A stretch of 64,000 nt of DNA from Coleophoma eucalyptorum. Taxonomy: Eukaryota; Ascomycota; Leotiomycetes; Helotiales; Dermateaceae. Both the position numbers and the translations under genes were made by a program. The DNA lies in NCBI GenBank assembly GCA_026120035.1, contig JALRME010000019.1, positions 248,001 through 312,000 on the forward strand. The letters are read 5' to 3'. The notes under the pieces were generated by a model. It was not told the origin of the DNA and ran no database searches. It saw nothing but the letters and a program-made list of their open reading frames with translations. Within the stretch, counting starts at the first letter, position 1, and every line of letters starts with the position of its first letter. Below are positions 49,146 to 60,487 of the stretch, piece after piece.

Positions 49146-51678
49146 ATGGATTCCACTCATTCTAGTCAAACTCAACGGCAGGACTCGCTATGCGCCAGTG
49201 ATGTCGGATCTAGTAATGGCAGCACCACCAAGGGGAACCCCATCAAGCTGAAAAGAGCTCCGGTGGCGTGTAAGAGATGTCGACGTCTCCGGGGAAAATG
49301 TGTGCACGAGAGTGCCAACCCACCGTGCGATGCCTGCCGCCTGGCTGGTCCTGACGAGGCTGCAGAATGCTTCTTTCCTGCCCGGGGGGAGAAAGGCTCG
49401 GATCGAGATTTTCGGAGGAAGAGAACGAGACGTGCTGATACCGTGCGTGCTGGCGATGGAAGCAGCAGTGCATCACCAGGCCTTGTGCGGGACTCCCAGA
49501 TGTCACAAGCTCCTATTCCTGCGCCGTTGCCAACAACAGCCGGATGGAATTTACTTCCACCTCACCCAGAAGTCCTTGAGGGCTGCAAGATATTTACGAC
49601 ATCATTCTTCCAGCTGGGCTTCATCCCAAAAGCACTTTTTCTAGAGAGACTTTCTGAGGATCGAGAATCTGTCAATGTCTTCCTCCTATTGAGTATTCTC
49701 AGCCTCTCAGGCCGGTTCACACCTAGTTTGGTCCGTCGGTATGGAAGCCAGGCAAAGGCCACTGAGTTCTTCCTTAGTCAAGCAGCACATTTGGTACCTT
49801 ATGAGATGTACCAACCGTCTCTGGAGCGCACCCAGGCCTTCTTTTTACTAGGTATCGCCGAATGGGGAAATGGCGACAGAAACCGGAGCTGTATTCATAT
49901 GGCAATTGCCATCAAGATGGCTGGAATATTATGCCTTCACAAGGAAGAGACATACAAACTCTCCGAAACAGCCACTTCTGATGAAGTTGTCAATTCGGAA
50001 ATTGCTAGGAGGACTTTTTGGATGTTGGAAAGTCAGGACAATTTGCATTCCGGCCACAACACACCCGCTTCTTTCTCGCTAGCAGATATAACGACGTTAT
50101 TACCTTGTGAGGAAAGCGACTTTGCGTTCGGTCTCGTGCCCCATGAGAGAGCGGCGCTCCTTGGTACACGTGCAGCAGCGGCCAATCCAGCATTGACAAA
50201 GATGCCGACGAGATCACTGTTTGCAAGCTTGATTCAGACGCATAATTTATGGGGACAGGTAGCCAGAAGAGCTTGTCGAAACGATTCCGGAACAGCAGGA
50301 GCTGACTTAGAGCCCTGGAATTCTTCGAGTGAATACGTTCGCCTTACTGTCGCTTTACAGCAATGGGGCGAGCAGTTACCGAAGAGGCACCAGTGGTCGG
50401 TATGGAATCTTAGAGGCTACAAAGCGGAAGCTTTGGATTTAGCATATCTCTCTGTGGTCATGCCACTACGCTTGAGTAATATCGTTGTAAGAAGAGTGCA
50501 TCTAGAAGAGTGAGCCAGGCTTTTTTTCCTTTAGGATGCCAGCTAACATATACAGAATCATGGCTTCAATGCTTGGCAATACAGGAGACACCAATTCTGC
50601 ACAAGCCAAGTTTTGGCAGAACATGTCATACGAATTGTTTACGAATGTACTGGGCTTGTATGAACAAATTGACGCTTTCTTTTCGCATCGGTCGAGCGAT
50701 GAAGGCTTTCCTGCCATGATTGTCTTTTGCGTATATATTTGCGGGTCGTTGGCATCATATTTGTGGAAATGGCCACAAAGTAAGTGAATGCTTGTCTCTA
50801 ACAATACTCCTGTTTGCTTTCTCAATTATAGTCCCTTTTGATGCTCTGCGTCCCTGTAAATTTGCCATTGCTGCATCAGCTAACAGATCTATCCAGTCTG
50901 TCCATATTACGCTCACGAGGCCGAACCCGTCTTACAACGCACTCTAGAGATATTAGAAACACTACAATATGCTTGGCCAACTGCCATGCGAGTTCGTTAT
51001 CTCCTCTCTCAAATTCCTGTTGGTCTCATAAACTAACACTCTGTAGTGGGCACAATCCCTTAGAACAGTCGCCACACCCTCAACGACCACAGGTGCACCG
51101 CCTTTGACCACAGTAGCATCACAAGAACAATTCTTCAGTCTAGCCGTATGCTCTCCATTCATAAATATCATGCAGATAAAAGCCCCTACAGCGGCTATCA
51201 AAGCTGACTATAGCCACAGGACGGAACTGCGTCACGCACCACATCAGCAATCACAAGAATCCAGCCATCCAACACCAACACAAGCACGGGCACAAATCCA
51301 AACACGCCATCTCCCTCGAACGCAAACGGAAACCTAGAAATGCTCAGCAGTCTCGCTGCACGAATCGACCAGCGTGCCGACGAGCAACACCGCCAAACCC
51401 AACCTAACCAGCAGCTCAGCGAGCCAGAACATATGCGGCGCCAGCAACAACATCATTCAGACCAGCATAGCAGATATCGAGACAACCGAGACCGAGAAGA
51501 TGAAGATATTGCCTTTAACCATATACCCCATCTTGCCAATATGAATGGGCTGAGCGGGATGGAGGTTGGACATGGAAGCATGGGCCATTTTGGGCTGGGG
51601 ATGCCGATTGATGATTTCGAGGCCGAGTTAACGGCCTTTCTGCAGGGTGAGGTGCACCTAGGGATTCTCAACGACTAA
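49146..51678 (+). CDS. Zn(II)2Cys6 transcription factor with fungal_trans-type domain, probable cluster regulator
   Basis: Exons 49146-50509, 50556-50779, 50832-50855, 50897-50991, 51047-51145 and 51214-51678; 756 aa, frame kept throughout. The N-terminal zinc cluster is C42-X2-C45-X6-C52-X8-C61-X2-C64-X10-C75; the last spacing of 10 is longer than the common 6. A basic linker (RRKRTRR) follows. The middle resembles the fungal-specific transcription factor domain (EGCKIFTTSFFQLGFIPKAL, then ARRTFWMLESQDNLHSG). The C terminus is Gln/His/Asn-rich and acidic near the end (DDFEAELTAFLQGEV), like an activation domain. Exon 3 is only 24 nt and was accepted because it joins conserved-looking sequence on both sides (ALRPF-CPYYAHEAEP). 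The ATG at 49146 was used because the upstream frame has no other ATG. Its position between the P450 and the permease suggests it controls them. Confidence 0.88.
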
Positions 51679-52042
51679 ATAAGCCAACGGAAAATTCGGG
51701 TGCTGTCTAATATATGTAGCTGAAGTTCTTCTATTTACGATGCACATTCCGCGCTGTCTTACGTCTCCGTAGATTTAGAGAGATGTCGAAGGATCGAAGC
51801 AAAACAGCTTTTCAATCCGGCATAAAAGCCCAAAGACTTCTGTTCCTTTCCCTTGGGGGAAATGTTTCCAAGGTTCAGGAACTGCCATTTTGATGGTCAG
51901 AACCCCATTCAAAAGCAATTTGGAACACCAAGAGTCCCACAGATGACGCAAGTAGAAATATTTGGATGCTCTTGATTACAGTATCTAAGTTCTATCTACA
52001 AACGTACTTGGCAGCTATCCCTATCTACACAAAGCATACCTC
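51679..52042. other. Convergent 3' regions of the regulator and permease genes
   Basis: 364 bp; no feature beyond expected 3' UTRs was seen. Confidence 0.4.
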
Positions 52043-53738
52043 TTACAGACGTCCTTGGATCTTAATCTCCAACAATCGGAATGGCAGATACAAGATCCCA
52101 CTGATGATGAAAGCGAACTCGAACCCAATATCACCCGTCTTCACCGCAATGGGGCCCGTGTACCAAATTTGGGACATACTAGGAATGACGAGAGCGAAAC
52201 TACATAGCCCTGCACCCAGTGCGGCGATACCTGATGGCAATTTCTTGCCATTGTTCCAGATGGCGGGGTCATAGGAGGCGTAGTCGCGCTTGCGGAAGAC
52301 GAGGAACTCGACGAGCATGATGGCCACGAATGCAGCCGACCAGTAGGAGATGACACCCAGGAAGTTCTCCAGTGAGTCGAAGAACGATGTCGCGGCTTTC
52401 ATACTCACGGGTATGATGATTGCTGTGGTGATGACGGTGAAGACGGCGCGCGGTACCTTTAACAACCACGGGAACAGCATTTGAATGTTCAGTGAGATCG
52501 AGTACATGCTGAGAGAGATATTGCCCACCACGCTCAACGCAAGAAGCACGACGATGAATTTCCCGAAGCCATGTGCGGGTGCCAGCATTTCTGCAAGCAC
52601 ACCCCCAACGCTGTTTACTTCGTAGGCGGCCGCCCAGCTGGGAACGTTGGGGACGGCTCCACCAATTGCAGCACCGAGCACGAGGAGGAGGATAGATGGG
52701 ACTACCATGCCAAGATATACGTAACTGAAGGTTTTGCGCCTGTTGACGAGTCAGTATTGATTGGCATTATTACAGGGAGGGAATCAACCTTGGAGCTTCT
52801 GGTGTTACGTAAACAGCAAAGTCAGAAACGATACCCGCGAATGGAATAATGAATCCTGCAATAAGACACCCAAACGAGAGGATGGTTTGCCCCTCGGGGG
52901 GAGCAGTCTCGGTTTGCAGCTTCAACTTCGAACCACCACAACCAACAGTGATGATGATGGAAATGAGGATTGGGATCCATGACCATTTCTCGTAGAGATG
53001 AAGCATCTTGTACCCGGTGAAGGACAGTACAAGCGAGATGATGAGTGTGATGGCAATACCGACGTCCCAGGACAGGTTGCTATTGCTAACCGCGGAAAGA
53101 CATTGTCCTCCTACGATGGCTGCAATGACAGTGAAGCCAGTTACCGACGCTGCATTGAGCAAGAGGATGACGGTGATAGCGTACAGGCTGATAGCATCAG
53201 TATATGGTATCCAGGCACAGAGCACTCAACCTACCCAAAAGCATAACGAGCTTGAATCATCTGTCTCAGGCCGGTCTTGGGTCCGAGAGTCCCCATATAC
53301 GCAACTGGAATTGTGGTGACGAGGGAGAAGAAGATAATGACGAGCGATGCATCACGCAGACTCAACCCATAACTCAGAGTTCCTACCATACCAGTAACGA
53401 TGCTACACACCATAGTCAGCAAGTCTTCTCTACCGAGTAAGTGGCAAGGATAATACTCACGGCAAGAGACACAGGAGACCACTGAACCACATGGTAAACA
53501 GGTGGTAGACATGCGTGTCTTTGCGCTCCGCCAGGGGGACTGGCGCAATGGAGCCTTCTTCTACGCCACCTCGATTCAAAATGCGAAGCCATAACGGCTT
53601 TGACTTCTCCGAGGCATCGAAGGCTGAGTTTGAGGATCCAATCTCAGCATCTGGAGCAAGAGCTGACGATGTAGAGTCGGCATTCTTTTCGACGTCGTGA
53701 CTCAGTTGTGAAGATTTTTCATTCGTCAGGACCGCCAT
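52043..53738 (-). CDS. NCS1 family permease (purine-cytosine permease / Fcy2-Tpn1 type)
   Basis: Minus-strand exons 53738-53461, 53402-53235, 53187-52789 and 52739-52043; 513 aa, about 12 membrane segments as usual for the family. The cytosolic N-terminal tail of about 70 residues is Ser/Lys/Glu-rich. The first membrane region reads DTHVYHLFTMWFSGLLCLLP, followed by IVTGMVGTLSYGLSLRDAS and GPKTGLRQMIQARYAFG, characteristic of Fcy2-like carriers. Fungal members import cytosine and purines with protons, and yeast Tpn1 imports pyridoxine, so the substrate is open. Beside a ring-cleavage-type dioxygenase it could import the pathway's substrate, perhaps an N-heterocycle (inference). The 3' end is convergent with the regulator gene. 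Confidence 0.93.
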
Positions 53739-55002
53739 GGTGAAAGAGGCGACCAAAAGTCGGAGGTGGTGCAGGAGAAGCAAGTTGGAATAGGAGATCA
53801 GACTGATCCAGTCTTGCAAATCGGCGGGATGGTATTAGTATAATTTTCCTCAGGTAGGGGAAGCACCAGGGTATTGCTGCTGCACTCCAGACTTCTGATA
53901 GCGGATAAGAAAGATAGTTGAGTAACACAGCTCCACAAATGATATCGGGTTTGACCATATTCTGCCTGCCGGCGCCATCTGTGGCTGTATCAGCCTATCA
54001 GAGAGCTTGTGGTGAATTTAGCGAGATTCTTTGTCAGCCAGCTGGAGATGATCCTCAATATCGGGCGAGGGAGGACTTTCCCTTCGCCGTCTTCATTGAG
54101 GTTCCCCGTGTTTAATTTAAGGGTCCATGAGAGCATTCCCGGCTTGTTCTGGACGTGGTGGGTACGGAAATGGATTCTTGGTAGGGCGCACCCCGGGCTA
54201 CGTTGTCGGGACCAATAGAAGAAACCTCGTTTAAGTTGACAGACATCTTTGCCTGCCGGAAAGTCCTGTGGAGGCGGCACGATAGACTGTATTTGCATAA
54301 CTTGGAACTGACTTGATCATCCTCGTGGCCTTATCTTACGACAAGCCATGCATTAGATCAGTCCCGGGGCTTCCGCTTGCATAACACTGGTGTGCATAAG
54401 TTTAAGGTACAACGACTTGCCTTCCGCCCCTTGCGAGCGCAACGGTGAGCTAGCACCAGCCTTACCATACCATAGGACGTAGTATTTACTCATGCCGTTT
54501 CCCAAAAAACATTATGAACATGCTTCGATTCTACCTTCGGCTCAAGCCACTGAGACAGCTGGCCATGCCCTGGATGTGCTGCCAGCCAGAGCACCTAGCA
54601 GTCAGAGCGTTGTTAGTGTTGGTGGTGTTGACATGCCCCCATTTTGTTAGTGAGAGAGGTATATGGCGGCAGTTCAAGAACACATGCATATGGCCCATTT
54701 GCAATTGAGGAACTAGGACAAGACATGATTGAAATAAAGCCTAGGCCTACAAATATCGCAAAATGTTGCGTTATCCAGGCAGATTTCGGCTGAAGCGGTC
54801 AAGGGGATGTTTGATGAGGATATCATCTATACATTGAGCTGACCGATTTCCCTTCGGAAATGTATGAACACGAAACGCATGAACACTGGGGGGGGGTCGT
54901 GATCACAACTGATGCAGAAGAAAAAGTGGTTCATGAATCTTCATTTTGTTCGCCGGAACGCCATTTGTGCTGCTCTGACTAGGTTGACCACCTCATGTAC
55001 GC
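53739..55002. other. Permease promoter and intergenic region
   Basis: About 1.26 kb without a supported gene. TGCCGGAA at 54254-54261 matches an arm of the inverted repeat upstream of the regulator. A 9-base G run is at 54888-54896. Confidence 0.4.
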
Positions 55003-55723
55003 TTAATCAAACTGTTGGGGAGTCAGTATACAATCCATCGCTTTAACACAAATGACTTACTGGTGTCAAGAAGGACTCCGCCACGAATCTTGCCCTGGCA
55101 TTCAACTAGATATAATTAGTGACAGTCTGTAGAATAGCGTGATCCACCTACGAAGAGCTTCATCTCCGAAATCTCCTTGTCAACTTCCTGCATGAACTGA
55201 ATGATGAAATCCACCAGCTTATGCTTCAGCATCTCCTCAGTATGGTAGTTCGTAATCAAGAAAGAGATATCGTATCCCTGTTCAGTCAGCATCGCTCGTC
55301 TCCCATCCAAGATGACCACCCACCTTAACTGGCTTCCTTCTCAGAATGAAGAAGGCTTCCGCTCTTTGTGTCAGGAATCGTGTAAACTTGTGGACCAGAA
55401 TGTTCTCAATCTCATCCGCTTGCTTGATCTTGATGCTGATCCGTACACTGTTGATACTTGGCTCGATCAGGACTCGCTCGTTCTCATTGCGTGCAACAAC
55501 CATAGGGTTCAAGAGCACCTCTGGTGAGGTCTGAGCTTCAATCTCGGGAACATTGTGTCTTTCTGATGTCTGAGATGCGAAGTTCGAAAGACAGAGCGCT
55601 GCCGTCAAGGAGGAGCGTACACATTGGAGGTACGGTCGTAACGATTGCGACTGGAAGTGTCAACAAAGATCTTAACTTTAGGCAGGCCAATAGCCCGGCC
55701 ATGGTCATGTCAATGCTTACCAT
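55003..55723 (-). CDS. ARC19: Arp2/3 complex subunit 4 (ARPC4)
   Basis: Minus-strand exons 55723-55721, 55650-55324, 55277-55152, 55105-55061 and 55011-55003; 169 aa, essentially the universal ARPC4 length. It forms part of the core dimer of the actin-nucleating Arp2/3 complex. Sequence is strongly conserved: [27 protein letters not shown]-like ([20 protein letters not shown]), [40 protein letters not shown]. The start codon is a complete ATG exon of three bases followed directly by an intron (GTAAGC). The last coding exon is nine bases (Phe-Asp-stop). All four introns have good sites. It is transcribed divergently from UBP6 with 319 bp between the starts. Confidence 0.97.
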
Positions 55724-56042
55724 CTTGTGTGTTCTCAGGCCGCACGAGACCTTGCTGCTGAATACCAGAGGGGTTGTCGTCGAGCTTGGTGGGGTGCTGT
55801 CAAGGCACCGTAACGACGTAACCGCGCTAGTCCGGACTAGGATAGCACCTAGACATGAGTAGTGGTCTCTCACGTTCAACCTTCTATGCCCTTCACACTG
55901 ATTCCTCACACTGTACTTGAACTTTCCAGGGCGATATTTTCTTCGCAGAACTACTAGGTGGATTCTTTTTCAACTGTGCAGCTTCCGAAACTGGGAAACA
56001 CTTCATCACCGCTTCTCACGATTGTTCATACTCCCCACCACC
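55724..56042. promoter_or_regulatory. Compact bidirectional promoter of ARPC4 and UBP6
   Basis: 319 bp between divergent start codons; it must carry both promoters and leaders. No specific factor site was recognised. Confidence 0.6.
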
Positions 56043-57822
56043 ATGGCGACTATTCCAGGTATGTTGAGCTTGTTTGGCATGTTTACAACGCTGACGGGCA
56101 ACAGTGATTGTCAAGCATCAGGGCAAGAAGTACGAAGTCGATCTTGATCCTACCTCTCTCGGTGAAGTCTTCAAATTCCAACTTTACTCCCTCACCGGTG
56201 TCGAACCAGAACGACAAAAGATCTTGGTCAAGGGTGGACAACTCAAAGATGATACCGAGCTGTCAAAGATCGGCGCAAAGCCAGGGCAAACATTCATGAT
56301 GATGGGAACTCCTGCGGACAGCGGCAAGGATCTCGCACGCCCTACACAACCTATCAAGTTTGTCGAAGATATGACAGAGGCAGAGGCTGCTAGACAAGTA
56401 GGAGCTACACCTGCTGGACTACAGAACTTGGGAAACACTTGCTATCTTAACTCAACTCTACAAACTCTACGATCTGTTCCTGAATTGCAAGAGGAGCTTG
56501 CCAAGTACACACCAGCGCCGTCTGGAGCTGGTTCATCTGTTGGGGACTTAAGCAACTTTGGACTTGGTGGTCTAGGATCTTCAATGGATCTTACGGCATC
56601 ATTGCGCGATCTTTACAAGCAGATGTCTGAAACTCAGGAAGGATTCCCACCATTGGTCTTTCTCAACGCTCTCCGTGCTGCCTTCCCGCAATTTGCAGAG
56701 AGATCAAAGACAGGGTCAGGATATGCACAGCAGGATGCGGAAGAAGCTTGGTCGCAGATTGTGCAACAACTCCGACAGAAGCTGAAGGTACAGGGAGCGG
56801 CCGAAGGCGACGTCTCATTCATCGACAAATATCTTTCGGGCAGATTTGAGTCAACTACAGAGTGTGACGAACCACAAGCAAGAGAAGCTGGAGAGGAGGT
56901 TACCAAGAGCAGTGATGTTTTCTTGAAGCTAGACTGCCACATCAGCGGCGCCACAAACCATCTACGTGACGGTATTCTAGCAGCTTTGGAAGAGAAGATT
57001 GAGAAGCAGTCACCAGTCCTTGGACGCGATGCTGTCTACACCAAGAAATCCAGAATTGCACGCTTGCCAAAGTATTTGACTGTCCACTTCGTAAGGTTTT
57101 TCTGGAAGCGTGAAGCACAAAAGAAAGCAAAGATTATGCGCAAGGTCACCTTCCCTCACGAACTGGATGTTGTAGAGTTCTGCACGGACGAGCTCAAGTC
57201 AATGTTGATCCCTGTCAGGGATAAGGTTCGAGTTATTCGCAAGGATATAGAAGATGTTGAGCGAGCAAAGAAGCGCCAAAAGCGCATTCACGATAAGCAA
57301 GTTGCTGATGAAGCTGCTGGCATTGTTGATTCTGTGTCTGAATCAAAGAAGGCAGATGAAAAGAAGAAGGACCAAAAGAAAGACGGAAAAGCTAGTGGCA
57401 GTGGAGATGTTGACATGGAAGATGTTGTTTACAAGACCGATGCTGAGATTGATGCCGAGAAAGCTGCGGAAATTCTGGCTGCAAAGAAGGAATTGCACGC
57501 TTTGATCAACCCCGAACTCGAAAAAGACGATGGCGCCAATAAGTCTGGTCTTTACGAGCTTCGTGGTATTGTCACACATCAAGGAGCCAGTGCTGATAGT
57601 GGTCATTACACTTCATACGTCAAAAAGCAAGGACCACTGGATCCCAAGACTGGCAAGAGAGGTGAGGAGGATGGCAAGTGGTGGTGGTTCAACGATGACA
57701 AGGTTTCTGAGGTTGAGGCGGACAAGATTGATACTCTGTCTGGTGGAGGAGAGTCTCATTCAGCCTTGATCTTGCTCTACCGCGCTATTCCTCTTCCTTC
57801 TGCTGAGGGCGTTACGGAATAA
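56043..57822 (+). CDS. UBP6: Proteasome-associated ubiquitin carboxyl-terminal hydrolase (Ubp6/USP14)
   Basis: Exons 56043-56058 and 56105-57822; 577 aa. It trims ubiquitin chains on substrates at the 19S proteasome. The N-terminal ubiquitin-like domain (about 1-80; IVKHQGKKYEVDLD) docks on the proteasome base in the family. The peptidase C19 domain begins GLQNLGNTCYLNSTLQ with catalytic Cys118, the same number as in yeast Ubp6. The His box DSGHYTSYVK has His506, with WWWFNDDKV following. A Lys/Asp/Glu-rich insertion (about residues 385-450) breaks the catalytic domain, as in other filamentous fungi. Exon 1 codes for only five codons plus one base. Intact in every visible key residue. Confidence 0.97.
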
Positions 57823-58268
57823 ATGGTTGGGCACATGCACGGAGGCACTTACTGAAGGAAGACAAAACCGCGCGGCTATGATTACATACCACCTCTTAGA
57901 AAAGAATATGTTTGATAATAGTAGAATGAAGACACTGAGCTTCTGCCTTCCAGAAGTTTGCCTAGAGAGCAGGAGAACTAGGTAGATCATACCTCGCATA
58001 CGTGCTATATTTTGCAACAACCAAAATTCAAGGATAGTGGATAAAATGGCTATGACAGCAACAGCTCTTATTTCCTAAAATCCTCTTGCTAATTCACATC
58101 GCCCATCACCCAACTGCTCGGAGACATTTCCACGGCTGCAAAAGTCGCCGAAAGCTCTCCGAAGCTAAGCGAAGTCTCCGTGATTTGATTAAATTCATGA
58201 CCATCTCCCTCACTGAAAAGTGCAACCAGAACGAGCTCTTCAGAAAGTTGAAAAGTATACACCTCAAG
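57823..58268. other. UBP6 3' region and methyltransferase promoter
   Basis: 446 bp, A/T-rich; no separate feature seen. Confidence 0.4.
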
Positions 58269-59311
58269 ATGACGGAATTTTCTACCAAGAACAGAGACTA
58301 TTTCAAGTAAGTAGCGGCTCTTCTCCCATATTCTTGAAGGCATAATTTGCTGTTCTCTTCACTCAACCCATTCCAACCAAAATATTCCACCACCACATTA
58401 ATACCACAATGCATGTGCTTCTTTCTTCAAGTCACCTACTAATATCTGCACAGCGATGAAGCTGCCAAATATGATGGCAAGTTCGAAAAAACCATGCAAT
58501 CCATCATGGAAGAGATCCAAAGCCGGTTGGACTGGATCGGCGTAGACTGGGTATCAGACACATCCTCGTCTGACGAGGAGGGCTCCGTAGCAGCAGCATC
58601 ATCGTCGGCTGCAAAGCCCTCGAACGAGAAGAAAGCTGTCCGTTTACTGGATTATGCTTGTGGGACAGGTCTCGTATCACGTGTTCGTAGTCTTCCCCCC
58701 AACTTGCCCACATGTCCTAACCAGATCACTCTCTATAGGCTCTAGCACCATCTATCACCCAGAGCGTCGGGGTGGATATCTCTGAAAACATGGTGCAGGT
58801 GTACAACACCAGCGCGGAGAACCAAGGCATCCCGCCCTCGGAGATGCGCGCCGTCGCGGGAGACCTCCTTGATCCCTCCAACGCGGATCCGGAATCCTTG
58901 AGCTCACCCGATCTCTTCGGTTTCGATATCGCGGCTGTCGGCCTCGGATTCCATCATTTTGAGGATCCAGGATTCGCGGCGAAGCAGCTGAGTAAGCGAT
59001 TGAAGAGTGGCGGTGTTCTTTTCATTATCGACTTTTTGCCGCATGCTGGTCATAGCCATGGACATGGTCACGGTCACGGGCACAGTCATGCAAATGAGGG
59101 CAAGGAGGGCAAGGAGCCGCACGGTGCAGTCCATACGGTTAAGCATCTGGGATTCTCGGAACAGGATGTGAGGACTATGTTTGAAGAGGCGGGGTGTGGT
59201 GAGGGTTTTGAGTATGTGGTTGTTGGGAAGGGAATTGTGTTTAGGAAACAGGATGGTGAGAGGGAAGAGATGAAGAGAAGTGTTTTTATGGCTAGGGGGA
59301 CGAAATTTTGA
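58269..59311 (+). CDS. Class I SAM-dependent methyltransferase with an internal His-rich insert
   Basis: Exons 58269-58306, 58454-58682 and 58739-59311; 279 aa. Motif I LLDYACGTGL (77-86) and the acidic post-I VGVDISENM (98-106) bind SAM, and GLGFHHFEDP resembles motif IV/post-IV of Methyltransf_11/UbiE-like enzymes. An acidic Ser-rich insert (DTSSSDEEGS) precedes motif I. After the strand GGVLFIIDFLP comes a run of alternating His and Gly (residues 191-206, ten histidines), placed in what is usually a surface loop. Such runs can bind Ni, Zn or Cu, but no such role is known here. No signal peptide. The substrate is unknown. The gene is convergent with the TupA-like gene, 157 bp apart. Confidence 0.9.
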
Positions 59312-59468
59312 GTTGTTTATTTAGGTGAAATATGTAATGAAGCAAAGCAAAAAAAAGTAAAAAAAAATATATTACAAAGAATGTGCATTCTGAATAGCAT
59401 GAAAACCTGTATATGTACTTAGGGCTTATTAGTCTATTCGTTCGGCTCAGTATCCATGACCCAGGGCT

Positions 59469-60487
59469 TTACGGAGCCCCAGAATATAGTCGAATACCAT
59501 TATGTTCAAACTCCTCAACGATCTTCTGCCCCCCGTCACGCAGGATCATCCAATCCGCGAACCTATGAGCCATCTCTCGATTGGCACCTCTCGTACCGAC
59601 CAGAATATGAGCTGGGTTCAACAACGGATCATCTTCCTCATCCGTACTTGCTTTCTTTCCAGAGGTCGCAAAAGTCAATAACAAGTTCCAAGCCGGCGGG
59701 AGAAACCAAGAACAAAACTTACATATATCTCCATACTATCCCTAATCCAGCCGTCTACAGCCAGCCATGTTCCCTTATCGGTAATGGTATACTCACCCAA
59801 TTGTGCAGCAGCTTTCAGCGCAGCAAATGGAAAGTCTACATAGCGATGATACCAGTTTGAGTACGGATAACTCCAGGGGGTCTGACCGATAGCCGACCAG
59901 AGATTCGACTCTTTGATATTGGCAGCTGATTTGTCATATCGGGATAAAAACCGAACTGGGTTAGGACCGGTTGAAGACTCAATGGCAGCTTGGAACAACT
60001 GTGCGAAGTGCTCGTAGATGGTCACATCTGATTTGTCCATGGTTGGTAGAGACGCTGGATTGGATTTTGGACCTAGTGAATAGATTAGACGGATTTCTAT
60101 GTCTGAGGAATGGAAGCACTGCGTACCAACGAGTAGCCAATGATCTCTCCAAGCGTACTCTCTCCGATCGGCTATTCCTTGCTTGATAGCGATGCCTTCT
60201 GCGATTTTGTGATACGTGATACTCATATCAGCTGATCTCGAACCTAAGAAATTGAACGACGCAGACGTATCAGAGAGCAGCCAAGCAATACTGAATGGAT
60301 CGCATTTTGTCGTCGCTACTTCATACGCGATGAAGCCTTTGGCCAATGCTCCTATGAGCCCTGATTGTCCTGCACCACCAGTTGCTATCCTTAGTTTGAC
60401 GGGTGCTGGTTCGGAGGTGATGGTGTAAATCTCGGCGGGTGTGATTGGTGTTTCCGGAGCTGTGGGAGAGCATATTATGGATGCCAT
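59469..60487 (-). CDS. TupA-like protein with periplasmic-binding fold (PBP superfamily)
   Basis: Minus-strand exons 60487-60127, 60072-59723 and 59654-59469; 298 aa. It resembles bacterial tungstate/molybdate-type substrate-binding proteins (TupA): KLRIATGGAGQSGLIGALAK at the start, an ADMSITYHKIAEGIAIKQGI stretch matching the family's ADVVLVH...A...G region, RDHWLLVGPKSNPASL matching NDFVLVGP...DPA, then YTITDKGTWLA and the ending LLNPAHILVG. No signal peptide or membrane anchor is visible, so the protein is probably intracellular, unlike its bacterial relatives. The two introns show that it is a eukaryotic gene and not contamination. The last intron uses a less usual AAG acceptor, supported by the resumption of family-like sequence. 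Ligand and role in fungi are unknown; an ancient transfer from bacteria is plausible. Confidence 0.85.

Noticed and set aside
51104..51337. Separate small gene ending at 51337
   Set aside because: It begins at TTG and is exon 5 of the regulator read through an intron; splicing at 51146-51213 restores the frame into the C-terminal exon.
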